Shown here: positions 38,762-46,722 of the stretch, in pieces
Position numbering within the stretch: the first letter of the stretch is position 1
How the letters are laid out: each line of letters opens with the position of its first letter
From: Acinetobacter pecorum
GTDB lineage: Bacteria; Pseudomonadota; Gammaproteobacteria; Pseudomonadales; Moraxellaceae
Reading direction: 5' to 3'
Assembly: GCF_014837015.1 (NCBI RefSeq)
Contig: NZ_JACSPT010000003.1
Location: 95,379 to 159,378, forward strand
Length of the DNA stretch: 64,000 nt
Position numbers and translations under genes: made by a program
The notes under the pieces: model-generated
The model's input: only the letters and a program-made list of their open reading frames with translations
Told to the model about the DNA's origin: nothing
The model's database searches: none

Positions 38762-39550
38762 TTACTTATGATTTTTACTATTTTCAGACTTGCCCTGTTG
38801 TTCCTTGGTGTTTTTATCCTGATCCTGTTTTGATTCATCTTTTTTGGATTCGGAATTATTTGCTGAATCTGTATCTTTCGCGTCTTTCTGCTGATCAGCA
38901 TCATTGTCTTTAGCTTGAGTATCCTTCATCTTGTTCATGGTATCCGTCGCCATCTGTTTCAGCTCGGCGAATTTAACAGAAGCTTCACTTACTAATTCCG
39001 TGATTTTTTGTTTAGTATCTTCAAACTTATGCATGGCTTCGTCTTTCAAATTTGCCATACCGGCCTGCTGATCGTTCTGATCATCTTTAGAATTCTGTTT
39101 ATCTGACTTATCCGATGATTTGTCTTGAGATTTATGATCGGCTTTGGCCTTTTTCGCGTGATCTGTCTCTTGCTCACCATTTTTCTGGCTGTCAGATTTG
39201 CCATGTTTTAGCTCATTCAGAAGCTTTTCACCTTTTTGCAAAAGCTCCTCACCAATTGCAATTGCTTTGGCTTTTAAGTCATCCATTTTGAAACTTTCAG
39301 TTTTTTGATCTGACTCATTCTCTTTAGAACTGTCTTTTTGCTCAGTATTTACATTTTTGCTGCTATGCTGAGTATCAGACTTCTCCTCGGCATTGGTCTG
39401 AGCATTTTGTCCATTCTTGTGTTCCTGATTATGCTGTTTATCGATCTCGTTCTGCTTTTGCTCTTTTGAAACCTGATCATTCATTTCACGTGCATGTTGT
39501 TCTTTATCTTGGTTCTGCTTTGAAGTACTTGTCTGGTTATTCTGAGTCAT
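38762..39550 (-). CDS. Hydrophilin-like intrinsically disordered protein
   Basis: A 262-residue, extremely polar protein made mostly of Lys, Asp, Glu, Gln, Asn and Ser; I find no Cys, Trp, Tyr or Pro. Two segments differ: residues 86-115 and 165-210 have spaced Leu, Ile, Val, Phe and Met and should form amphipathic helices, as in LEA-type proteins. No signal peptide. Hydrophilins of this sort (the Dtp proteins) were reported to promote desiccation survival in A. baumannii; equivalence to any of them is not shown. A perfect AGGAGG just upstream of the ATG suggests high expression. An inverted repeat (AGCCACT/AGTGGCT, about 38716-38747) may end the transcript. Confidence 0.75.
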   Translation of the reverse strand: MTQNNQTSTSKQNQDKEQHAREMNDQVSKEQKQNEIDKQHNQEHKNGQNAQTNAEEKSDTQHSSKNVNTEQKDSSKENESDQKTESFKMDDLKAKAIAIGEELLQKGEKLLNELKHGKSDSQKNGEQETDHAKKAKADHKSQDKSSDKSDKQNSKDDQNDQQAGMANLKDEAMHKFEDTKQKITELVSEASVKFAELKQMATDTMNKMKDTQAKDNDADQQKDAKDTDSANNSESKKDESKQDQDKNTKEQQGKSENSKNHK

Positions 39551-39936
39551 GAGTACCCTCCTAAGGTGTCATAAATAAATTATCAGACAATTTTTTAGCA
39601 CAAAGCATGCAATGAAGTAGCTGAATTAAGCAAACTGCAACAAAGCCTGTACATGTTGTTGCTGATCATTGCATCAGATAGCACAAACCTCACGATCTCA
39701 AACTTTAATCACTGCCAGCCGCAAAAAATCGTGATTTGTGTTTTGAACATTCTGTTCATCTTCATTCTTTACACTTCTGCTAAAACATTTTTCTGTCATT
39801 CTGACATCGCATTTCCTGTAGCTCGCCCATTCAAATACTGTTATAGCCTGATTGTTAAAGCTAAAGGATGCTTGGTGTTAATCTACATTAAACCTTTACA
39901 GGATGATTAAAACTACTGGTAACCAGAGATCTTAGC
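39551..39936 (-). other. Intergenic stretch upstream of the hydrophilin gene
   Basis: This 386-base gap holds the promoter region of the minus-strand hydrophilin gene and the 3' side of the HEPN-like gene. An 85-codon plus-strand frame begins at a TTG without a ribosome site and is not credible. I see no RNA gene. Confidence 0.5.
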
Positions 39937-40740
39937 TTAAGCACGCACGGTACTCATAAAACTTAATACCGAGAACAGCCAGATAAACAGGATAAAACTA
40001 CGCGCTTGGGTGAAATGTGCCACATCTGTGCCATGCAAAATGTTATGACGACTTGCGGTCACATTCGAGCTTGAATCCATCTTATAGGCTGCCAGTTCGG
40101 CAAAGTATGGATTCATTTCCGTGGCAATTTTCGATTTATGCCACAGACTCTTAATTTCATTGCCTTTTAAACCGGGAACAATTTTATAGACATCAACAAA
40201 CTTGGTTCCATTTTGTTTTAAGTAGCCTTGTTGAATCAGCACATCGGTCAATAAGCCTTCAAGCTGTGCATAGAGCAAAGGCACACAACCTGCATAACAG
40301 CCCAATTTATACATTTTAAAGGCTTCAATGATCACTGGACGGCGTAAGGCTTTATGGGCTTCATCTATCTGCATCGCATCAAAAGCCGTGAGCAGCTCTT
40401 TTTGAAAGTCTTCGCTATTGATGACATCAAATAAATGAAAGGTTTGGACATCTTCATGACGATGCCTCTGTTGCCAGAAGTGCATCAGGTTCAAGGCATC
40501 ATTGGCGACTTTTGAACCGACAGGTTGATCGAGCTGATCTGCCCACACATTAAAGTATTCATCTTGCTGTGCCAGATCACGCAAGGTTTCGATTAAAAAT
40601 GTATGTTCGCCTTGCGAGATTTGTTCTAAATAGCTTTGAGCATCTTCAAGAATGCGTTTGCCTAAAGTCTGTTGTTTGATATTCGATTTAATCCGCGTGA
40701 CGGGTTGATCGTCTTCATAGTCGTCGTAATCGTCATACAT
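39937..40740 (-). CDS. Conserved hypothetical protein with an HEPN-like C-terminal motif
   Basis: A 267-residue protein from the ATG at 40740 (an upstream ATG adds six residues). Layout: an acidic head (YDDYDDYEDD), an alpha-helical body with EAFKMYKLGCYAGCVPLLYAQLEGLLTDVLIQ near residue 150, and a C-terminal region with SRHNILHG followed by a hydrophobic helix. Arg231 and His236 give the Arg-x4-His spacing of HEPN domains, many of which are RNases in toxin or defence systems. The YAQLEGLL(T)D helix plus RHxxLHG pair is familiar from abortive-infection-like hypotheticals. Function not known. It is divergent from metG. Confidence 0.65.
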   Translation of the reverse strand: MYDDYDDYEDDQPVTRIKSNIKQQTLGKRILEDAQSYLEQISQGEHTFLIETLRDLAQQDEYFNVWADQLDQPVGSKVANDALNLMHFWQQRHRHEDVQTFHLFDVINSEDFQKELLTAFDAMQIDEAHKALRRPVIIEAFKMYKLGCYAGCVPLLYAQLEGLLTDVLIQQGYLKQNGTKFVDVYKIVPGLKGNEIKSLWHKSKIATEMNPYFAELAAYKMDSSSNVTASRHNILHGTDVAHFTQARSFILFIWLFSVLSFMSTVRA

Positions 40741-40923
40741 GGTCAAGCACTCAAGCAAATAGCGGATGAGCTATTATCCCCGATAATTTTGCCATAAAGT
40801 AGCATTTCATCTCGATGCAACTTTGTTATTGAAAAAGAATTCACCAAAAGCCTTATGCAAGTCTTCTCCATCTCATGTAAAATTATCGCCCATTGCATAA
40901 AATACGAATGAGAGAGTGAATCC

Positions 40924-42981
40924 GTGCGTAAAATTTTAGTCACCAATGCCCTTCCTTACGCCAATGGCCCGATTCATATGGGTCACTTACTTGGCTATAT
41001 CCAAGCAGATATTTGGGTACGTGCCATGCGCGCGATGGGTCATGACGTGACTTATGTCTGTGCGGATGATGCTCATGGTACAGCGATCATGCTGCGTGCC
41101 GAAGCGAATGGCATTTCACCTGAAGCACAAATTGCCAATGTGCAAAAAGAACATATCCGTGATTTTGACGGTTTCGGTGTGCATTTCGATCATTATGATT
41201 CTACGCATAGTGATACCAACCGCGCCCGTGCTTCAGAAATCTATATCAAAAACCGTGAAGCTGGCAATATTGCTGTGCGTCCTGTAACGCAGTTATTTGA
41301 TCCTGAAAAAGGCATGTTTCTGTCAGACCGGTTCATTAAAGGTATCTGTCCGAAATGTAAGGCTGAAGATCAATATGGCGATTCATGTGAAGTGTGTGGT
41401 ACGACTTATAACGCAACTGAACTACTGAATCCAAAATCGACTTTAAGTGGCGCAACACCTGTTGAGAAATCATCAGACCATTACTTCTTTAAATTGCCAA
41501 ATTTTGGTGAATACCTGCAAAAATGGACCCGTGACGAAGGTCGCCTGCCGGTATCGATTGCCAACAAACTGGACGAATGGTTTGATAATGGTTTAAACGA
41601 CTGGGATATCTCGCGTGATGCGCCTTACTTTGGTTTTGAAATTCCTGATGCGCCAAACAAATACTTCTATGTGTGGGTCGATGCGCCAATTGGCTATATG
41701 TCGAGTTTTGAAAATTACATCAAGACTAAACGTCCTGATTTAAGCTTTGACGACTTCTGGAAAAAAGATTCTGAAAATGAGGTCTATCACTTCATTGGTA
41801 AAGACATCGTGTATTTCCACGCCCTGTTCTGGCCGGCAATGCTGGAAGGTGCAAATTACCGTACGCCATCAGGCTTATTCGTAAATGGCTTCCTGACAGT
41901 CAACGGTCAGAAGATGTCTAAATCTCGTGGTACCTTCATTAAAGCTGAAACATATTTAGAGCATTTAAACCCTGAATATCTACGTTATTACTTCGCGTCG
42001 AAACTTTCAGACAAAGTTGAAGATTCGGACTTGAACCTGGATGACTTCGTTCAAAAAGTAAATTCAGACCTAGTCGGTAAAGTAGTCAACATTGCCAGCC
42101 GCTGTGCAAAATTCATCAATACTAAATTTGATAACAAATTAAGTGCAACATGTGCAGAGCCTCAACTGGTTCAAAGCTTTATTGATGCGGGTGATTCTAT
42201 TGCAAAAGCATACGAAGACCGTGAGTTCTCGGCAGCGATTCGTGAAATCATGGCACTTGCGGACAAAGCCAACCAGTATATTGATGAGAAAAAGCCTTGG
42301 GTACTTGCGAAGATTGAAGGCGAAGAACAACAAGTACATGACGTATGTTCTGTGGGTATTAACCTGTTCCGTCAATTGGCAGTGTATTTAGCACCTGTAT
42401 TGCCGACACTGGCTCAACAGGTTCAAGATTTCTTGCAACTTGAAAGCTTCGATTTTGCTTCTCGTGAAACAATTCTAGTGGGTCATGAAATTGCCTTGTT
42501 CCAGCCGTTGATGCAACGTGTAGATCCAAAAGCTGTTGCTGCTATGGTGGATGCATCTAAAGATTCTTTAGCGGCTCCTGCTGAAGCACCAAAAGTAGAA
42601 AAGAAAAAAGAGAAGAAGGCTGAGAAAAAACCTGAGCCTAAAGTTGGCGAAGCTGAAATTATTGGCATCGAAGACTTTATGAAAGTTGACCTGCGTGTGG
42701 CTGAAGTTCTTGAAGCTGCAATGGTTGAAGGTTCTGACAAACTGCTTCAACTCACTTTAAACGTTGGTGAAGCTGAACCACGTAACGTGTTCAGTGGTAT
42801 TCGTGAGTTCTACCAACCTGAAGACCTTAAAGGCAAATTGGTGGTGATGGTGGCGAACCTTGCACCACGTAAGATGCGTTTTGGTATTTCTAACGGCATG
42901 GTTTTAGCTGCGGGCAATGGCGACGGTGTTTGGGTGATTTCACCTGAATCTGGTGCTATACCGGGTGATAAGGTTTCTTAA
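40924..42981 (+). CDS. metG: Methionyl-tRNA synthetase
   Basis: A 685-residue class I synthetase. [11 protein letters not shown] near residue 12 is the HIGH-type motif, KMSKSRGTF near residue 333 the KMSKS loop, and [18 protein letters not shown] near residue 142 the zinc knuckle. The anticodon-binding helical domain runs to about 555, followed by a Lys/Glu/Ala-rich linker (about 555-575) and a C-terminal EMAP-type tRNA-binding domain ([12 protein letters not shown] to the end) used for dimerisation. Translation starts at GTG (40924), with GAGAG seven bases upstream. Terminator follows. Confidence 0.97.
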   Translation: MRKILVTNALPYANGPIHMGHLLGYIQADIWVRAMRAMGHDVTYVCADDAHGTAIMLRAEANGISPEAQIANVQKEHIRDFDGFGVHFDHYDSTHSDTNRARASEIYIKNREAGNIAVRPVTQLFDPEKGMFLSDRFIKGICPKCKAEDQYGDSCEVCGTTYNATELLNPKSTLSGATPVEKSSDHYFFKLPNFGEYLQKWTRDEGRLPVSIANKLDEWFDNGLNDWDISRDAPYFGFEIPDAPNKYFYVWVDAPIGYMSSFENYIKTKRPDLSFDDFWKKDSENEVYHFIGKDIVYFHALFWPAMLEGANYRTPSGLFVNGFLTVNGQKMSKSRGTFIKAETYLEHLNPEYLRYYFASKLSDKVEDSDLNLDDFVQKVNSDLVGKVVNIASRCAKFINTKFDNKLSATCAEPQLVQSFIDAGDSIAKAYEDREFSAAIREIMALADKANQYIDEKKPWVLAKIEGEEQQVHDVCSVGINLFRQLAVYLAPVLPTLAQQVQDFLQLESFDFASRETILVGHEIALFQPLMQRVDPKAVAAMVDASKDSLAAPAEAPKVEKKKEKKAEKKPEPKVGEAEIIGIEDFMKVDLRVAEVLEAAMVEGSDKLLQLTLNVGEAEPRNVFSGIREFYQPEDLKGKLVVMVANLAPRKMRFGISNGMVLAAGNGDGVWVISPESGAIPGDKVS

Positions 42982-43000
42982 GGTTTCGATTTTAATCAAG

Positions 43001-43031
43001 AAAAGCCTCTATTGATTTAGGGGCTTTTTTA
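43001..43031 (+). terminator. Rho-independent terminator of metG
   Basis: AAAAGCCTCT pairs with AGGGGCTTTT (one G-U), followed by a T-run, 19 bases after the metG stop. Confidence 0.82.
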
Positions 43032-43121
43032 TACCATTTGTACAATTTATTTTCTTGTTTTTTAAAATTATATCTATAGAATCGAAACGCTTTTTATTTT
43101 TTATAATTATTCGGGGTAAGC

Positions 43122-43478
43122 ATGAAAAAATTATTAGTTTCAGTTTTAGCAATGTCAACACTTGTATTTACAGGCTGTTCAGTTCGTATGGCTGATATGA
43201 CTGTGGCTTCAACCAAAAACTATAACCTAAACTCCAATCAGTTTGTTAAGGGCGAACGTGTTAAAGGCGAAGATAAAGTTCCAGTAATTTTATTCCCACT
43301 TGGTATTCCTAATTTCAAAACAGCAGTAGATCGCGCTATTGAAAAAGACCGTTGTACGGTAGCACTTTCAGATGTGGTCATCACTCAATTAAATCAGGCA
43401 TTCCTTGTTGGCCAAATTGGCTATCGCGTAGAAGGTACTCAAATTATTGACCGCTCTCAACCAGAATGCAGTAAATAA
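43122..43478 (+). CDS. Small lipoprotein of unknown function
   Basis: A 118-residue protein with signal peptide and lipobox (Phe-Thr-Gly-Cys, Cys19). The mature part starts with a polar stretch resembling small TRL/Bor-like lipoproteins (SVRMADMTVASTKN), followed by ILFPLGIPNFKTAVDRAIE and a C-terminal part with Cys pair. The pattern of a basic, Gly-rich region then 'FPLGIP' with an amphipathic helix suggests a compact periplasmic domain. I do not recognise the family with certainty. It is a single-gene unit with its own terminator. Confidence 0.7.
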   Translation: MKKLLVSVLAMSTLVFTGCSVRMADMTVASTKNYNLNSNQFVKGERVKGEDKVPVILFPLGIPNFKTAVDRAIEKDRCTVALSDVVITQLNQAFLVGQIGYRVEGTQIIDRSQPECSK

Positions 43479-43485
43479 TTTATTT

Positions 43486-43517
43486 AAAAAGCCTCTACGT
43501 TGTAGGGGCTTTTTTAT
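43486..43517 (+). terminator. Rho-independent terminator of the small lipoprotein gene
   Basis: AAAAAGCCTCTAC pairs with GTAGGGGCTTTTT (one G-U) around a TT loop, with a T-run. It resembles the terminator at 44958-44988. Confidence 0.82.
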
Positions 43518-43522
43518 TGGGT

Positions 43523-43685
43523 ATTTCCCTTTCCCTAAGGGAGAGGGAGAATCTTTGAGAATTCGACGACAATATTTAATCAGATGATTTTCGACATGGA
43601 TGTCGCTCGTTCGTTAGGGGCATACGGACGTGCCCTCTAACGAACAAAGGGGTTTTGTTACTTTTGCCCCGACAAAAGTAAAGAC
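43523..43685. repeat. Multi-hairpin intergenic repeat-like element
   Basis: Non-coding, packed with inverted repeats: TCCCT/AGGGA near 43530-43548; GTTCGTTAGGGGCA (43609-43622) facing its one-bulge complement TGCCCTCTAACGAAC (43631-43645); and TTACTTTTG (43658-43666) perfectly facing CAAAAGTAA (43673-43681). The sequence GGGGTTTTGTTACTTTTGCC is of a kind I associate with dispersed intergenic repeats in Acinetobacter and related genera, but only one copy is in this window. It ends 7 bases before the stop of the HEPN/zinc-ribbon gene. Confidence 0.55.
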
Positions 43686-43691
43686 TGATAT

Positions 43692-44663
43692 CTATTCTTC
43701 TGAGATTTTTTCCCACTGATAAACGCAGTAACTACAATATCCTTCATTCCAAGTAACTTCCTCTGGAGATAAACTTGCAGGACATCTTTCACACTCATGG
43801 ATAGCGCTTTCCTCACAACATAGACAGATTTGCTCTTCCATAGAATATGTTTCTTCACCACATTCTGGACAAATTGCGTAAGGTTCTGAACCACCATCTT
43901 TATAATGGTAATAACCATAGTTTCTTTCACAATCGACTGAAACTGCTGAATTGATTACTTGTTCAAATGAAAGCTCATCATGACAAGCCACACATTCATA
44001 CGAGGTATATTTAGCTGAAACTTGTGTATCAATAGGCTTTAACAAATCTGAACCGCAATTTGAACATATTGCATTTTTTATTAAGTCTTCTTGTTTAGCT
44101 GAAAAATAAGTATTTTTTTCTAGCGCGTGTAAGCATTCTAGCTTTTCTTTATCATAAACATTTTTGACATCAAGTAATTTCTGCCAATAATCCTGCCCTA
44201 GTAGTTTAGACGGTTCTTCATTCAAATATACTCGAACAAAATCATTAATAATATTAAAACTATGAGTCAACATTGCCTCTATAGCCTTAGGATTATCCGT
44301 ACTGAAATAATGCTCAATATTATTTCGATATTTTTGTATTTTCTCTAATTCCTTCCAATTAACTTCAATATCTAAGCTTTTAAATCTCTCTTGAATTCCT
44401 TGAACATCGACTGTTTTTAATCCATCACCCACAAAAAATAATTCGCCATTTATAAATTTGGGTTTAATTTTTTGTTTTATTAAAACTTCATCACTATTAG
44501 GATCACTTAGTTCTGAAAGGTGGTGCTTGAATAGTAGCAATATTCCAGAAAATAAATTTCTTGTACAAGAAATTAATCTTTTAGGATTTTCACCAATTAG
44601 TTCATAATCTTCAATTCCAAGCTGAATAGAATCAATTGCATTATTTAATATTGTCATTTTCAT
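43692..44663 (-). CDS. HEPN-like plus zinc-ribbon protein, probable accessory gene
   Basis: The 323-residue protein has two parts. Residues 1-150 are helical and contain CTRNLFSGILLLFKHHL and the HEPN motif KYRNNIEHYF, with Arg113-Asn114 and His118 at Arg-x4-His spacing, as in RNase HEPN domains. Residues 195-315 carry paired cysteines (200/203 with 224/227, 265/268 with 280/283, 291/294 with 310/313), suggesting three zinc ribbons that may bind nucleic acid or protein. No signal peptide. The gene is visibly more AT-rich than metG or dapE. It is flanked by a repeat-like element and a pseudogene, consistent with horizontal acquisition. A defence or toxin role is inference only. Confidence 0.68.
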   Translation of the reverse strand: MKMTILNNAIDSIQLGIEDYELIGENPKRLISCTRNLFSGILLLFKHHLSELSDPNSDEVLIKQKIKPKFINGELFFVGDGLKTVDVQGIQERFKSLDIEVNWKELEKIQKYRNNIEHYFSTDNPKAIEAMLTHSFNIINDFVRVYLNEEPSKLLGQDYWQKLLDVKNVYDKEKLECLHALEKNTYFSAKQEDLIKNAICSNCGSDLLKPIDTQVSAKYTSYECVACHDELSFEQVINSAVSVDCERNYGYYHYKDGGSEPYAICPECGEETYSMEEQICLCCEESAIHECERCPASLSPEEVTWNEGYCSYCVYQWEKISEE

Positions 44664-44753
44664 TCCATATAATTGTTTTAAATAATTTATCTATTCACTT
44701 CATTAATTACAAATGCTAAAACTACATATCTCTTTAAAATATATAACAAATCT

Positions 44754-44946
44754 ATGAAAAATTTAAGCCCCCTATTCCTCGCACTCGCTCTTAGCACCAC
44801 CGCCTTCACCACCCAAGCGGCTGAACCCACCATCACCCAACAAAAATAAGTAGCTGGCTACTCTACCATCACCAAATCGGTAACACCCAAATTACTGCAC
44901 TACTTGATGATACAAACTATTTAAATCCATCTATGCTTTAAGACTT
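44754..44946 (+). pseudogene. Decayed, truncated paralogue of the adjacent metallo-hydrolase
   Basis: An ATG opens a 31-codon signal-peptide frame (ending TTQAAEPTITQQK) that stops at TAA where the intact gene at 45385 has a Gln codon (QQKQVAGYY). Past the stop, VAGY continues in frame; a one-base shift then gives IGNTQITALLDDTNYL, matching GNLQITALLDGTNYL of the intact protein. It ends with another stop and lacks everything beyond about residue 68. So this is a 5' fragment of a duplicated gene with a nonsense change, a frameshift and a 3' deletion. Confidence 0.85.
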
Positions 44947-44957
44947 AATCAATACAT

Positions 44958-44988
44958 AAAAAAGCCTCTATCTCTAGAGGCTTTTTTA
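44958..44988 (+). terminator. Hairpin terminator after the pseudogene, probably bidirectional
   Basis: AAAAAAGCCTCTA pairs perfectly with TAGAGGCTTTTTT. It probably once ended the now-decayed hydrolase copy and can serve the small minus-strand gene at 45001. Confidence 0.82.
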
Positions 44989-45000
44989 TTGCTGGGTTAC

Positions 45001-45117
45001 TTAGCCTTGCAGGATAAATTCCCAGATGACATAACCTAGTCCGAAACCAATCAGCCCATATAAGGTAATGATAAAAAATACAAAGCTGGCATTGTTTTTT
45101 CTTTTCCAAAAACTCAT
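45001..45117 (-). CDS. Predicted 38-residue single-pass membrane protein
   Basis: A short frame from ATG (45115-45117) to TAA (45001-45003): a basic head (FWKRKNN), one hydrophobic helix (about residues 11-33, with GLIGFGLGY glycine spacing) and a short tail ending ILQG. Positive-inside topology would put the N-terminus in the cytoplasm. Support is the membrane-protein character and the hairpin just past its stop; the ribosome site (TTTGGG) is weak. No homologous family recognised. Confidence 0.45.
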   Translation of the reverse strand: MSFWKRKNNASFVFFIITLYGLIGFGLGYVIWEFILQG

Positions 45118-45384
45118 ATCGATACCCAAAGCTGTTCGTGATATCTCATGTTAACGGGCTTTTTTAAAAAAGTGAAACTTATCTAAGTAATTTATTTATA
45201 AAAATATTTTAAAATAAAAACATTTTATTTTTGGGAAAAAATCAATATACAGTTTTCAACTTAATGCTTAGTACAGATGTTCAATTCGTTATCTCTCTTT
45301 AAAAAAAAAGTAAATGTTTTTATATTCTTTTTCCGTAGTTTACATGCTAATACATAGAACAGACTCCACAACATAAGAATTGTC

Positions 45385-46365
45385 ATGAATATTTTAAAAA
45401 CTTCCCTCTTCACCTCTCTATTTTCACTTTCTGTTTTAGGGGTGAGTATCCACGGTCAAGCTGCTGAACCTGTATCTCCTGTTCAACAGAAACAGGTGGC
45501 CGGTTATTATCAATATCCATTTGGAAATTTACAGATCACCGCCCTGCTGGATGGCACAAATTATCTGCCCAAAGCTTTATTTAAGGATATTCCGCCAGTC
45601 CAGGCGGATCAGATTTTAAAAAAATACTATATCGATCAGGCTAAAGGCATTCAAACTTCTGTAAATGCTTTTCTGGTCAATACCGGCTCAACACTTGTGT
45701 TGGTAGATAGCGGTGCCTCTAGCTGTAACGGTCCCAATTTTGGTTCGGTTCTAACCAATCTGAAAGCAGCAGGTTATCGTCCTGAACAGGTCGGGGCAAT
45801 TTTATTAACCCATTTACATGCTGATCATGTCTGTGGCATTAGCAATAATGGCGTGGCAAATTTTCCAAATGCGACCATCTATATTTCCCAACCTGAAATG
45901 GATTTCTGGATGAATCCGAAAAGCGTAGAAAGTTTGCCGCAGCAAAGACGAGCAAGCTTTACTAACACAGTCGATAAAATTAAAAATGCCATTGCTCCCT
46001 ACCAAAGCAAGAATCAGCTAAAAACCTTCAAAGTTGGCGACAAGATTCAGAATTTCAATGTAGTCAGTTCGGCTGGACATACACCGGGACATTTTGGTTT
46101 TAGCTTAAAATCACAAGGTCAGGAAATGGTGTTTATTGGGGACATCGTGCATTCGCACAGTATTCAGTTTGACCGTCCACAGACTGCGGTAGATTTTGAT
46201 ATAGATCCCAAAAAAGCAGTAGATACCCGTTTAAAGTATTTTGCTGAATATGCAAAACAGGGCCAGACCATTGCAGCACCACATTTACCTTTCCCGGGCA
46301 TTGGTCATATCTATTCTACGGACAGTAAAAGCTATCAGTGGATTCCGGTACATTTTAAAGATTAA
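45385..46365 (+). CDS. Secreted MBL-fold hydrolase, methyl parathion hydrolase-like
   Basis: A 326-residue exported metallo-beta-lactamase-fold enzyme with signal peptide (about 27 residues, ending GQAA). Metal ligands expected from the family: His143, His145, Asp147, His148 (THLHADH), His232 (GHTPGH), Asp253 (IGD) and His300 (APHLPFPGIGH). Segments such as AGYYQYPFGNLQITALLDGT, NTGSTLVLVDSGA and LKAAGYRPEQV closely recall methyl parathion hydrolase and its lactonase-like relatives. The natural substrate (lactone, aryl ester or organophosphate) is not known. A 5' fragment of a duplicate lies at 44754-44946. A terminator follows. Confidence 0.85.
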   Translation: MNILKTSLFTSLFSLSVLGVSIHGQAAEPVSPVQQKQVAGYYQYPFGNLQITALLDGTNYLPKALFKDIPPVQADQILKKYYIDQAKGIQTSVNAFLVNTGSTLVLVDSGASSCNGPNFGSVLTNLKAAGYRPEQVGAILLTHLHADHVCGISNNGVANFPNATIYISQPEMDFWMNPKSVESLPQQRRASFTNTVDKIKNAIAPYQSKNQLKTFKVGDKIQNFNVVSSAGHTPGHFGFSLKSQGQEMVFIGDIVHSHSIQFDRPQTAVDFDIDPKKAVDTRLKYFAEYAKQGQTIAAPHLPFPGIGHIYSTDSKSYQWIPVHFKD

Positions 46366-46394
46366 TTGAATACTTCAATAATTTGATCTAAACA

Positions 46395-46427
46395 TGAAAC
46401 CCTAATTTTCTAGGGTTTCATTTATTT
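46395..46427 (+). terminator. Rho-independent terminator of the MBL hydrolase gene
   Basis: TGAAACCCTA (46395-46404) pairs perfectly with TAGGGTTTCA (46411-46420), followed by a T-rich run. Confidence 0.82.
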
Positions 46428-46722
46428 TTAAATTTTTTCTTAAAATCTTTCACTTTTCATGTGCACCTTTAGCACGCTTTTTTAGCACCGTTTTTCTTAC
46501 GATAAATATAAACATCTAAAAATATAATATAAATTTCAACTTTATGAATTTTTGCCATGGCTTAGTTTGGTGCACAAAAATTGTATTGTGCTTTATATCG
46601 AGTCTTATCAATTTCAAGAAATTCTTCATCAAAATTTCCCTTGTTCCTGCCTCTTTTCGAATCAGTTTGCCTCTATATACTGGGTTTTTTTTGTGATTCT
46701 ACGCACTAAATTGGAACGCACA
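46428..46722 (+). promoter_or_regulatory. Upstream region of the ammonium transporter
   Basis: No gene is supported here. The amt reading frame stays open back to 46552, but that part encodes no transporter-like sequence. GCAC-containing motifs recur: TGTGCACC near 46461, TTAGCACG and TTAGCACC near 46470-46487, and TTGGTGCAC near 46567. Some resemble half-sites of the NtrC operator, which would suit nitrogen control of amt; this is weak inference, and I could not find a correctly spaced sigma-54 promoter. Confidence 0.35.

Noticed and set aside
39653-39910. 85-codon plus-strand frame
   Set aside because: Begins at TTG without a ribosome site, and composition is that of translated AT-rich non-coding DNA.
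46550-46575. Possible sigma-54 promoter (TGGC...GTGCA) before amt
   Set aside because: The spacing between the GG and GC elements is 11, not 10, and the intervening bases do not fit the consensus.
46552-46722. 57-residue N-terminal extension of the ammonium transporter
   Set aside because: Encodes no transporter-like or signal sequence; the ATG at 46723 has a ribosome site and gives the usual Amt N-terminus.
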